From the NCBI GenBank assembly GCA_947627045.1, contig CANQUM010000005.1:1-64000 (forward strand): 64,000 nucleotides of DNA, written 5' to 3'. Below, in pieces: positions 25,060-33,228 of this stretch (its first letter is position 1; every line of letters starts with the position of its first letter). Source of the stretch: an uncultured Clostridia bacterium (GTDB lineage: Bacteria > Bacillota > Clostridia > Oscillospirales > Ruminococcaceae). A program made the position numbers and the translations under genes. Under the pieces are notes generated by a model that was given only the letters and a program-made list of their open reading frames with translations, was not told the DNA's origin and made no database searches.

Positions 25060-26295
25060 TTATTGAATATTCTGTGCTGCCAAATTTGCCGTAGCAAATG
25101 CAATTTGCAGATTAAATCCGCCTGTATATCCGTCAACATCAAGAACCTCGCCGACAAAATATAGACCTGATATTAGCTTTGATTCCATAGTGCTTGGATC
25201 AATTTCCTTAGTACTTACTCCGCCCCTTGTTATGATCGCCTCATCAACAGGTCTGAAGCCCTTTATATCGAGACGAAGATTTTTAAACAACCCTATCAGC
25301 TTTTTTCTTTGCTCTTTAGTAATATTATTTACCTTTTCATCACCGTCAATACCAGACAATTCTATCATAACAGGTATCATTTTTGAAGGCAGCAGACCTT
25401 TCAGAACATTAGAGAAATTTCTGTTAGGATTATCAGAAAAATCTCTTAGTATTCGTTTGTCTAAAGCCTTTTCATCAAGCGCAGGCTTTAAATCAATCAA
25501 AATATAGTAATTATTATTTTCTATACTATTGATATGTGCGCTTGCAGACAAAACAAGCGGTCCTGATACTCCGAAATGAGTAAAAAGCATCTCGCCCAGC
25601 TCCGAGTATACAGACTTTTTCTTTCCGCTTTCCCAAAGACTTAGTGTTACATTTCTCAATGACAATCCCATAAGCCTTCTCGAAAAGCTCTGCTTTGTTT
25701 CAAGCGGAACCAACGACGGCTTAATATCTGTTACCGTATGACCGGCATTCTCTGCAAATTTATACCCGTCGCCCGTTGAACCTGTTTTTGGATAGGATTT
25801 CCCCCCTGTTGCAACAATAACACTGTTTGAAAAATAATCCTTATCACTGCACTTCACACCGATAACCTTGTTATTGTTCGTTATCAGCTTTGTAACCTTT
25901 TTATTTATAACCGTTACACCCAGTTTATTTACTTCATCACAAAGCGCTTTTACAATATCACTTGCACTGTCGCTTACAGGAAAAACCCTGTTACCTCGTT
26001 CGGTTTTAAGAGGTACGCCCAGACTTTCAAAAAAGCACATCGTATCGCTCGGCAAAAAAGAATAAACTGCACTGTAGAGAAACTTTGAATTTCGGGGAAT
26101 GTTGTTAAGTACAGTTTCAGCATCGCAGTTATTTGTTACATTGCACCTGCCCTTTCCCGTAATCAACAGCTTTTTTCCAAGAATTTTGTTTTTTTCAAAA
26201 AGTAAAACAGATTTTCCCTTGCGGGCAAGCAGTATCGAGGAAAACAAACCGGCGGCTCCTCCGCCGATTACTATGACGTCATATTTGTCTGTCAA
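25060..26295 (-). CDS. FAD-dependent oxidoreductase, HI0933/YhiN family
   Basis: 411-residue flavoprotein. The N-terminal GGGAAGLFSSILLARKG (about residues 12-28) is the FAD-binding dinucleotide fold; the family-specific GKGRCNVTN follows near 49-57, and a second conserved glycine-rich stretch, ATGGKSYPKTGSTGDG, is near 161-176. The C-terminal GLYFVGEVLDVDGYTGGFNLQ closes the FAD site. The biological substrate of this family is not established. It is the gene upstream of cmk-plsC with a gap of about 47 bases. Confidence 0.9.
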   Translation of the reverse strand: MTDKYDVIVIGGGAAGLFSSILLARKGKSVLLFEKNKILGKKLLITGKGRCNVTNNCDAETVLNNIPRNSKFLYSAVYSFLPSDTMCFFESLGVPLKTERGNRVFPVSDSASDIVKALCDEVNKLGVTVINKKVTKLITNNNKVIGVKCSDKDYFSNSVIVATGGKSYPKTGSTGDGYKFAENAGHTVTDIKPSLVPLETKQSFSRRLMGLSLRNVTLSLWESGKKKSVYSELGEMLFTHFGVSGPLVLSASAHINSIENNNYYILIDLKPALDEKALDKRILRDFSDNPNRNFSNVLKGLLPSKMIPVMIELSGIDGDEKVNNITKEQRKKLIGLFKNLRLDIKGFRPVDEAIITRGGVSTKEIDPSTMESKLISGLYFVGEVLDVDGYTGGFNLQIAFATANLAAQNIQ

Positions 26296-26331
26296 TATAA
26301 CATCTTCCTTTCTATAATCCTGAACGCACTT

Positions 26332-27207
26332 TTAATTCTCATCATCCGACTCGTTTTTTTCATAAACGTCATATTTATCCCAAATTTCCTCAAGCCTCTT
26401 AAAATTATTCGAGAGCTTTTCTTTGTTCCTTATTGAAACGGCAACGATCAAAGCGTTTATTAAACTAAGCGGCGCAACAAGCGAATCAACAAATGAAGCT
26501 ATATCGCTCTGTGCGATAAGAACATTGTCCGCATACCTAACTAAAGGTGAGTTTTTACTGTCTGTAAATGCAATAACTCCGGCTCCGTTGTCATGAGCAT
26601 ATTTAAGAGCGTTAAGCGTCTGCTTTGAATATCTTGGAAACGAAAAACCTATTGCTACGTCTTTGCTGTCAACCCTTAATATTTGTTCAAACATCTCACT
26701 TGTAGAAGAAGAACGTACCAGCTTTACATACGGGAAAATCAGATTTAGATAATATGCAGTAAATGACGCTAACGCCGCAGAACTTCTGTTGCCTATTACA
26801 TATATAGAATGTGCGCTCACTATTTTATCTACCGCTTCGTAGAAGTCTTTCTTTGAACAATCATTCAGTGTTCCCCTTATTCTGTCAATATCAAGACTTA
26901 AAACCTTTTCTAAAATATCATCTTCGCCTATCTGGTCAGAGGTTACATCAATTCTCTGAAAAGATGTCAGCTTATTCCTCATAAGGTCCTGAAGCGCTTT
27001 TTGAAATTCCGGATAGCCCTCAAAGCCCAATTCAATCGCAAATCTTACAACAGTTGATTCGCTTACGCCTACAGTATGCCCCAATTTTGACGCAGTCATA
27101 AACGCAGACTTGTCAAAATGCTCTAACACATAGCTTGCAATCAGCTTATGTCCCTTTGAAAATTTAGAAAAGCCTTCTTCTAATATCACCAACAAATCCT
27201 TTTCCAT
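26332..27207 (-). CDS. RpiR/MurR family transcriptional regulator
   Basis: 291 residues. The N-terminal 75 residues form the RpiR helix-turn-helix (MTASKLGHTVGVSESTVVRFAIELGFEGYPEFQKAL). A SIS sugar-phosphate-binding domain covers about 105-245, with the conserved GNRSSAALA and FSFPRYSKQT segments. RpiR members respond to phosphosugars such as N-acetylmuramate 6-phosphate. The target is not evident; no sugar operon adjoins. Unusually, the only good Shine-Dalgarno (AAGGAG, 27242-27237) is 29 bases before the ATG, with an 18-base perfect hairpin between them (27218-27235). Confidence 0.92.
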   Translation of the reverse strand: MEKDLLVILEEGFSKFSKGHKLIASYVLEHFDKSAFMTASKLGHTVGVSESTVVRFAIELGFEGYPEFQKALQDLMRNKLTSFQRIDVTSDQIGEDDILEKVLSLDIDRIRGTLNDCSKKDFYEAVDKIVSAHSIYVIGNRSSAALASFTAYYLNLIFPYVKLVRSSSTSEMFEQILRVDSKDVAIGFSFPRYSKQTLNALKYAHDNGAGVIAFTDSKNSPLVRYADNVLIAQSDIASFVDSLVAPLSLINALIVAVSIRNKEKLSNNFKRLEEIWDKYDVYEKNESDDEN

Positions 27208-27217
27208 ATTGACAACT

Positions 27218-27235
27218 ATGCTCCGTTCGGAGCAT
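27218..27235 (-). other. Perfect hairpin between Shine-Dalgarno and start codon of the RpiR gene
   Basis: ATGCTCCG and CGGAGCAT form an 8-bp perfect stem with a two-base loop. AAGGAG lies one base before it and the start codon ten bases after it, so folding would bring the Shine-Dalgarno to about 11 bases from the ATG. Confidence 0.6.
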
Positions 27236-27267
27236 TCTCCTTCCGATGTTATTTAAGTGAAAATCAT

Positions 27268-27522
27268 TTATTTATCAGTGTCTGTTTCCTTAATTCCAAA
27301 AGCAGTATTCTGAAGACAAGCAGATATTTTCCTTAACCTCTCTGTTTTTTCGCTATCTATAGAATACTTACCATTTTTGAGCTTTAGAACATCACCCTCA
27401 TGCACATCGCAGTCCAGCTCGCTTAGCTTTATATCAAAGAACTCATTTTCCGATTTTTCAACGGTAACGATACCGTCCTCTATTCTTTCAACAATCAACA
27501 ATTCATCTTTCATAGTGTTCAA
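27268..27522 (-). CDS. DUF3006 domain protein
   Basis: 84-residue small protein beginning with the DUF3006 pattern (LLIVERIEDGIVTVEKSE...FFDIKLSELD...GDVLKL), a predicted OB-like beta barrel. It overlaps the end of the metallo-beta-lactamase gene by 4 bases (ATGA), so the two are translationally coupled. DUF3006 genes are often found beside ComEC/Rec2-type metallo-beta-lactamase genes. The C-terminal 25 residues are charged. Function unknown. Confidence 0.8.
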   Translation of the reverse strand: MNTMKDELLIVERIEDGIVTVEKSENEFFDIKLSELDCDVHEGDVLKLKNGKYSIDSEKTERLRKISACLQNTAFGIKETDTDK

Positions 27523-28463
27523 TTATCCTCACTGTTATTATTATCAGACTTCTCAATCTTTATATTCATACCTGCCTTGTCCGATTCAAATACAACCGTT
27601 CCGTCTGAATCTGTAGTGTAAATCTCTGACGTATATTTGCTTATTCTCTGCAGTGCCTCTTCATGCGGATGTCCGTAACTGTTCCCTGCACCACACTGGA
27701 TAACAGCATATGCAGGATTTACTTTTGACAAAAACAGTTCGCTTGACGACTCCCTGCTTCCGTGATGGCAAACCTGCAAAACCCTTGCAGACAAATCACA
27801 GCCTCGTTTTACAAGTTCCTTTTCACTTTGTTTTCCCAAATCGCCTGTTATGAGAAAGCTGTTCTCACCGTGAGCTATCCTTGCCGCAACAGAATAATCA
27901 TTCAAATCCTTATACTTTTTCTTAGGTGCATATGTGTTTACAACCGCCGAACCCAATTCAAAAACAAAATCGTCCGCACTTGTTATAGTAAGCCCTTTAT
28001 TTATGATCGCCTTTAAAAGCTTGGTGTATGTATATGAAGTAGGAACCTGATCATCAGGAATTTTCGGCATTATTATTTTTCCTATCTCAATATCACTGTT
28101 TACTACTGCTTTGAGCCCTCCGATATGGTCAGAGTGAGGATGAGTTCCTATCACACAGTCAAGTCTTTCAACTTGCTGGGCTTTAAGATATTCTACTACC
28201 TTTTCTCCCTGATCGCTTTCTCCTGCGTCAATAAGCATATTATGGCCTTCGCACATAACAAGCGTACAGTCTCCCTGACCGACATCTACAAAATGAACAG
28301 ACAAATCAGCGCTTGAAGCTGGCTTGCTCACAAGACCGCTGTTCTTTTTTACTTCTTCACCGAAATTTGTAAAATGCGTAACAACAGCAACAATCAGTGC
28401 GATTACTGCAACGGTTACTGCAGACGCTATTTTCTGCGGTTTGCTCAATGATTTTCTTGCCAT
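27519..28463 (-). CDS. Membrane-anchored metallo-beta-lactamase-fold hydrolase, ComEC/Rec2-like
   Basis: 314 residues. A single N-terminal hydrophobic segment (about 12-31) anchors the protein; residues 55-290 are a metallo-beta-lactamase domain with VDVGQGD (59-65), LIDAGES, the metal motif THPHSDHIGG (106-115) and ITGDLGKQSE (near 200), then VCHHGSRES. It resembles the C-terminal nuclease-like domain of ComEC but has none of the channel domain. It is an extracytoplasmic hydrolase by topology, probably acting on nucleic acid or nucleotide; this is inference. Coupled to the DUF3006 gene; 15 bases downstream of ftsK. Confidence 0.88.
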   Translation of the reverse strand: MARKSLSKPQKIASAVTVAVIALIVAVVTHFTNFGEEVKKNSGLVSKPASSADLSVHFVDVGQGDCTLVMCEGHNMLIDAGESDQGEKVVEYLKAQQVERLDCVIGTHPHSDHIGGLKAVVNSDIEIGKIIMPKIPDDQVPTSYTYTKLLKAIINKGLTITSADDFVFELGSAVVNTYAPKKKYKDLNDYSVAARIAHGENSFLITGDLGKQSEKELVKRGCDLSARVLQVCHHGSRESSSELFLSKVNPAYAVIQCGAGNSYGHPHEEALQRISKYTSEIYTTDSDGTVVFESDKAGMNIKIEKSDNNNSEDN

Positions 28464-28478
28464 CAGTTTAATCCTCTG

Positions 28479-30995
28479 TTAATCGCTTCTCGTTGCAGAA
28501 CGCTCTAACCACTGCTCTTTAGACATTAAAATCTCTCTCGGCTTTGAACCGTTTGCCTCGCCTATTACGCCCATCTGCTCAAGCTCATCCATAATTCTTG
28601 CCGCTCTTGCATAACCTAAGCTCAGCTTTCTTTGTAAAAATGAAGTCGAAGCGGTCTGATTTTCAACAATGACTTTTATAGCCTCCTCCAACTTATCATC
28701 AGCATCGTCAGATAAGAAATCAGAACCGTTCCTTTTCTCTCCCTTTTGCTGTGGAACATGACTGTCAATTTCCTCGATGATAGTATCACTGTACTCAGCT
28801 TTTGACTGATTTTTAAGAAAATTAACTACTGCCCTTACCTCGCTTGTTGGAACAAAACTTCCCTGAATTCTCATAGGCTTGCCAAGCCCCACCGGCTTAT
28901 ATAAAAGATCACCCTTTCCAAGCAGCTTTTCAGCACCGCCCTCATCAAGTATTACACGGGAATCGGTATTATTTGAAACCTTCAGCGCAACCCTGCTCGG
29001 TATATTTGCCTTGATAAGTCCGGTTACAACATCCACACGAGGAGACTGGGTAGCAATTATAAGGTGCATTCCTGCCGCACGGGCAAGCTGTGCAATTCTG
29101 CAAATAGAATCCTCGACCTCTTTCGGAGCCGCCATCATCAAATCTGCAAGCTCGTCTATTACTATTACGATTTGAGGCATAGGCTCCATATCTTCTTTGT
29201 CTTTGACAAATTCATTGTAATCCTGAAGATCACGCACTCCGTTATCTGCAAATTTTTTATATCTCTTCAGCATTTCAGAAACTGCCCAGCCCAAAGCTCC
29301 TGCCGCCTTTCTGGCGTCGGTAACTACAGGAATAAGAAGATGCGGTATTCCGTTGTATATAGGAAATTCAACCTGTTTCGGGTCAATTAGTATGAGTTTG
29401 ACCTCGTCAGGCGAAGCCTTGTATAAAATATTCATAATTATTGAGTTTGTGAATACAGACTTACCTGCACCGGTCGTTCCGGCAACCAGCATATGAGGCA
29501 TTTTTGAAATATCCCCCATAACGATATTTCCCTCAATATCTTTACCCACTGCAAAAGACAGCTTGCCCTCCGAATTTCTGAATTCACTGCTGTCTATAAG
29601 CTCTCTTATTGATACGCTGTCTCTCTTTTCATTTGCGATCTCTATTCCAACTGCGGCTTTTCCCGGAATAGGAGCCTCAATTCTTATACCCTCAGCGGCA
29701 AGATTGAGCGCAATATCATCAGCCAGTCCCGTGATTTTAGATACCTTAACTCCTGCCGCAGGCTGAAGCTCATAACGAGTTACCGACGGCCCTCTGTGAA
29801 TATCAACAATTCTCGTTTGGACTCCGAAACTTCTCAGTGTATCTACAAGTGTTTCGGAACGGTTTGCAAGCTCCTGCTTGTAGCTTGCCATACTTCCCTT
29901 ATGAACAGGCAGCTTCAACAGTGATATAGGCGGAAAGCTATACGCACTTTCTGCGTTTCCATTATTGAAAAATGTTGTCTGACCATTGTCGTCAACAAAT
30001 ATTTCAGCGTCCTGTTTCTTTTCCTTTTCGGCAGGAAGTGCATTTTTAACTATCTCCTGCAAATCCTTAGCTTTAACAGCCCCTGCCCTTTTCGGCTTTC
30101 TAGCTCTCTTTTTATCTGAATTTCCATTATCAATATCAATAAAATCAGACGGATCAGGGTCAAACAGCTTGTCAGGCATAGCTTTTTCAACAGTTTTTTT
30201 GCGGCTTACGGACTTAAAACTAGGATCTGATGCGTCAAAATACTTAGCAATATCTACTCTTGCATTTCTGTTATGTTCCTCAAGCTCCATAGCACGTCTG
30301 TGCTCGCTGTTTCGTATTCTCTGAGCATTGTCCTCTTTTACTGCTTTATAGCCGGTTCTGATAGGCTTTGAAACCCCCCTGAACAAATCGACAATAGTTT
30401 TATTTGTAAGCAGCATTATAAATACCAAAATAAGAAGTGAAATTACAATTATAGAACCTACTTTATTCAAAAACGCATACAGAGGCCAACCCAGAAGAGC
30501 TCCGATAATTCCTCCGCCCTTTAAATCAACACCGCTGTTGTACAATGACGCCAGCTTTCTGAAAAAAGAACTGCTTTCAGGCGTTGGAAGCCCTATCATA
30601 ATTGCATGAAACAATGCCGAAATCAAAAGAATTAAAACAACGCTCTCTATCACTTTGGCAAGAATAATGCTCTGAGACTTATCAAGAGCGCAGATTATGG
30701 CTATATACAAAATCACAGGCGCAGCTAAAAATACCGATATTCCGAATATTCCTCTTAAACCTAAATACATAGAATGCCAAAATGCAGACCCGGAAACATA
30801 TGTAAGCAAAAACACAAAAGCAGCCAATGCAAACAGAATTATAGAATATGTACGGTTATGGTTCGTTTTTTGCACCGTTTTTGTCTTAGCAACCGCTTTC
30901 TTAGCTGAGGTCTTCTTAGCAGACGGCTTAACAGCGGCAGCTTTTGACTTTGTATTCGTTTTTCGTTTTGTTGCAGGCTTTTTCTTTGCAGCCAT
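28479..30995 (-). CDS. ftsK: DNA translocase FtsK/SpoIIIE
   Basis: 838 residues. A highly basic Lys/Ala-rich N-terminus (1-45) precedes four transmembrane helices (about 50-195). The motor domain follows: Walker A GTTGAGKSVFTN (near 510), Walker B IVIVIDELADLMM (near 625), and RIAQLARAAGMHLIIATQSP. The C-terminal gamma winged helix (about 770-835, including TASTSFLQRKLSLGYARAARIMDELEQ split across helices) recognises oriented chromosomal motifs. It pumps chromosome DNA through the septum. It sits beside uppP, ylzJ-like and tepA, echoing the tepA-ylzJ-spoIIIE order of Bacillus. Confidence 0.96.
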   Translation of the reverse strand: MAAKKKPATKRKTNTKSKAAAVKPSAKKTSAKKAVAKTKTVQKTNHNRTYSIILFALAAFVFLLTYVSGSAFWHSMYLGLRGIFGISVFLAAPVILYIAIICALDKSQSIILAKVIESVVLILLISALFHAIMIGLPTPESSSFFRKLASLYNSGVDLKGGGIIGALLGWPLYAFLNKVGSIIVISLLILVFIMLLTNKTIVDLFRGVSKPIRTGYKAVKEDNAQRIRNSEHRRAMELEEHNRNARVDIAKYFDASDPSFKSVSRKKTVEKAMPDKLFDPDPSDFIDIDNGNSDKKRARKPKRAGAVKAKDLQEIVKNALPAEKEKKQDAEIFVDDNGQTTFFNNGNAESAYSFPPISLLKLPVHKGSMASYKQELANRSETLVDTLRSFGVQTRIVDIHRGPSVTRYELQPAAGVKVSKITGLADDIALNLAAEGIRIEAPIPGKAAVGIEIANEKRDSVSIRELIDSSEFRNSEGKLSFAVGKDIEGNIVMGDISKMPHMLVAGTTGAGKSVFTNSIIMNILYKASPDEVKLILIDPKQVEFPIYNGIPHLLIPVVTDARKAAGALGWAVSEMLKRYKKFADNGVRDLQDYNEFVKDKEDMEPMPQIVIVIDELADLMMAAPKEVEDSICRIAQLARAAGMHLIIATQSPRVDVVTGLIKANIPSRVALKVSNNTDSRVILDEGGAEKLLGKGDLLYKPVGLGKPMRIQGSFVPTSEVRAVVNFLKNQSKAEYSDTIIEEIDSHVPQQKGEKRNGSDFLSDDADDKLEEAIKVIVENQTASTSFLQRKLSLGYARAARIMDELEQMGVIGEANGSKPREILMSKEQWLERSATRSD

Positions 30996-31057
30996 TCTTT
31001 ATTACTCCTTTATTTAAAAATCCTTTTCTCTATTTTTTTTACTTTATCACAAATTAT

Positions 31058-31900
31058 CTACGAAGCGATTTTTTCTATTATCGAAACTATAATAACAATA
31101 ACGCCAAGCACTCCCGTGTAGTATGAAAAGATCTTGAACTTATCTGTCTTGACAAGCCAGTTCACCATTTTTATTGCACATATACCGACAACTGCGGCAA
31201 CAATAAATCCCAAAATATAAGTCCAGCTAAATGTCATATCAGTCTTAACTGCGTCCTTTACCTCAACAAGACATCCGCCAAGAATTGCAGGTATGCCTAA
31301 AATGAACGAATACTTGACCGCCGTTTCTCTGGCAAAGCCCGAAAAAAGTCCTGCTGAAATTGTAGAGCCGGAGCGTGAAACTCCCGGCAAAAGTGCAATG
31401 CTTTGGAAAAATCCCACGAAAACAGAGTCCCTGACGGTTATATCGCCCAGCTTTTTCTTTCCCTTTGAACATTTATCAGCTAGAAATAAAATAGCTGCCG
31501 TATATAAAAAGCATATGCCTTCTGCAAATATAGTTGAGTCCTCTGCAAAGCCTTCAAAGAAATCCTTGAATATGTAAAACGGAATAAGCACCGCTGTTGA
31601 AAGTATGACCATAAGAACTGCTCTGCGATCACCGTTCATTTCTTTAAATGAAAACTGCCTTTTGAATATATCTTTGACCATTCGGCAAAACTCGCAAATA
31701 AGATCCCATATTGTATCCCAAAACGCTATAAAAACTGCAAACAGAGTTCCCAGATGAAGTATTGCTGAAAACAGCAAAGCGCCTTCTCCGCTGTTTCCCG
31801 TAAAATGCTGATACAGTGATAAATGCCCTGAGCTTGAAACGGGTAAAAATTCAGTCAGGCCTTGAATGATCGCTTGAAAAACCGCACTGATAACTGACAT
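31058..31900 (-). CDS. uppP: Undecaprenyl-diphosphate phosphatase
   Basis: 280-residue multi-spanning membrane enzyme that recycles the lipid carrier of cell-wall synthesis. The two family signatures are intact: GLTEFLPVSSSGHL (14-27, holding the catalytic Glu and Ser/His) and LPGVSRSGSTISAG (about 170-183, with the essential Arg). About eight hydrophobic helices are visible. It is inserted between ftsK and the ylzJ-like/tepA genes, all on one strand. Loss of activity in this family sensitises cells to bacitracin. Confidence 0.95.
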   Translation of the reverse strand: MSVISAVFQAIIQGLTEFLPVSSSGHLSLYQHFTGNSGEGALLFSAILHLGTLFAVFIAFWDTIWDLICEFCRMVKDIFKRQFSFKEMNGDRRAVLMVILSTAVLIPFYIFKDFFEGFAEDSTIFAEGICFLYTAAILFLADKCSKGKKKLGDITVRDSVFVGFFQSIALLPGVSRSGSTISAGLFSGFARETAVKYSFILGIPAILGGCLVEVKDAVKTDMTFSWTYILGFIVAAVVGICAIKMVNWLVKTDKFKIFSYYTGVLGVIVIIVSIIEKIAS

Positions 31901-31947
31901 TGTGTCGTTCCTTTCTTATATTAGCTTTGTTGTCTTTGTTCTGTATT

Positions 31948-32142
31948 TTATCTGTTCAAAAACATTAAGTAATCATACGGATCGGTTGAGTGAATATTCT
32001 TAATACACTGCTGACTTCCGTAATCCAAATATTCATACTTGATATTATTGAACTCTCCTGTTTTTGTAATATAGCTTTTATTTATCTTCTCAATATCACA
32101 AAAAACATCATAATTATTTAAAATAGTCTGAAACATATTCAA
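31948..32142 (-). CDS. YlzJ-like small protein
   Basis: 64 residues. The C-terminal [12 protein letters not shown] segment resembles the STDP-x-DYL signature of YlzJ, and the position directly after tepA (overlap ATGA, 32139-32142) and near ftsK matches the tepA-ylzJ-spoIIIE order of Bacillus subtilis. The rest is poorly conserved, and the usual C-terminal proline-rich extension is missing. Soluble, no signal peptide. Function of YlzJ is not known. Confidence 0.65.
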   Translation of the reverse strand: MNMFQTILNNYDVFCDIEKINKSYITKTGEFNNIKYEYLDYGSQQCIKNIHSTDPYDYLMFLNR

Positions 32143-32897
32143 TCACCGTTTTTTTCTTTACACTTCTTTTCATTCGATTCAGATTCTATAAGCTCATATA
32201 AGCACTCTATAGCGTCTGACAATCCTCCAAGACTGTCAATTATACCCTCTTTAACAGCACCCTCGCCGTCTAAAACAGTGCCTACGTCCATAACAAGCTC
32301 TCCTGTCGTCATCATAAGCTCTCTGAAACGCTCAGGAGTGATGTTTGAATTATCACAGACAAATCTTATTATCCTCTCCTGCATTTTATCAAAATACGAA
32401 AGAGTCTGAGGAACGCCCAGTACAAGACCGTTCATTCTAACAGGATGAACAGTCATAGTCGCCGACGGAACAATGAATGACTTCTTTGCACACACAGCCA
32501 AAGGAACACCTATCGAATGACCTCCGCCTAGTACTATTGAAACGGTCGGAGTTTTCATTCCTGCGATAAGCTCGGCTATCGCAAGCCCAGCTTCAACGTC
32601 TCCGCCGACGGTATTTATTATAATCACCAATCCCTCAATAGAGCTGTCCTGCTCAATGGCAACAAGAGCCGGCATAATGTGTTCATACTTTGTAGTCTTA
32701 TTCTGCGGAGGAAGTATATAATGCCCCTCAACCTCGCCGATTATTGTCAGACAATGTATAAGATGTCTTGCATTTTTCAGGCTTATATGCCCGACACGCT
32801 CTATCTGCTCGGTTTGAGAAGGCTTGTTGCTGTTATCCGAATTAGTCTGAGACGATTGATCTCCATTGTTATCGTTGTTATTTATATCTTCCGACAT
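32139..32897 (-). CDS. tepA: ClpP-fold translocation-enhancing protein TepA
   Basis: About 252 residues. After a Ser/Asn/Asp-rich N-terminal tail (about 40 residues) comes a ClpP-like serine protease fold: [18 protein letters not shown], then [11 protein letters not shown] (catalytic Ser) and [10 protein letters not shown] (catalytic His). TepA was described in Bacillus as assisting protein secretion. I chose ATG at 32897: GGAGG stands 11 bases before it, whereas the in-frame TTG at 32915 has no Shine-Dalgarno and would place GGAGG inside the gene. First gene after the promoter at 33019-33046. Confidence 0.9.
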   Translation of the reverse strand: MSEDINNNDNNGDQSSQTNSDNSNKPSQTEQIERVGHISLKNARHLIHCLTIIGEVEGHYILPPQNKTTKYEHIMPALVAIEQDSSIEGLVIIINTVGGDVEAGLAIAELIAGMKTPTVSIVLGGGHSIGVPLAVCAKKSFIVPSATMTVHPVRMNGLVLGVPQTLSYFDKMQERIIRFVCDNSNITPERFRELMMTTGELVMDVGTVLDGEGAVKEGIIDSLGGLSDAIECLYELIESESNEKKCKEKNGD

Positions 32898-33018
32898 TTT
32901 GAATAATTCCTCCAAGAAAAATATATTTATATTTTTTCTTTTTATTACAGAAATTATTCAAAATCCAAAATATAAACCTATATTTCAGCCTTTATAATTT
33001 AGTTTTCCACATCTTATT

Positions 33019-33046
33019 ATTATACCACTTACATTAAATATGTCAA
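33019..33046 (-). promoter_or_regulatory. Consensus promoter of tepA and downstream genes
   Basis: Minus strand: TTGACA (33046-33041), 16-base spacer, TATAAT (33024-33019). Both hexamers are perfect. It gives a leader of about 115 bases to the tepA ATG and could drive tepA-ylzJ-uppP-ftsK. Confidence 0.85.
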
Positions 33047-33153
33047 TAATTTTGCAGGATATTATCCGCATTCGGGCATACCATAAATCGTTATAATCTA
33101 TAATTTTTACCGCACTTTACATTAAATATTTAATTAACTATACTGTCGAATGC

Positions 33154-33171
33154 TTGTTAAATTCTTGACAA
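33154..33171. promoter_or_regulatory. Candidate Rex operator
   Basis: TTGTTAA-ATTC-TTGACAA matches the clostridial Rex consensus TTGTTAA-N4-TTAACAA at 13 of 14 defined positions. Its right half is the -35 box of the acn promoter (33165-33170), so bound Rex would block RNA polymerase. The rex gene is the last gene of the same operon. Confidence 0.8.
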
Positions 33172-33193
33172 TCCCTCTGATTTGTTTTAAAAT
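33165..33193 (+). promoter_or_regulatory. Promoter of the acn-icd-rex operon
   Basis: TTGACA (33165-33170), 17 bases, TAAAAT (33188-33193). The start would be near 33200, with a short leader to the acn ATG at 33229, which has AAAGGAA as Shine-Dalgarno. The 313-bp gap to tepA holds only this promoter, the Rex site and the divergent tepA promoter. Confidence 0.85.
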
Positions 33194-33228
33194 AAAAGAA
33201 AAGATATTAATGAAAGGAATTTGAGATC

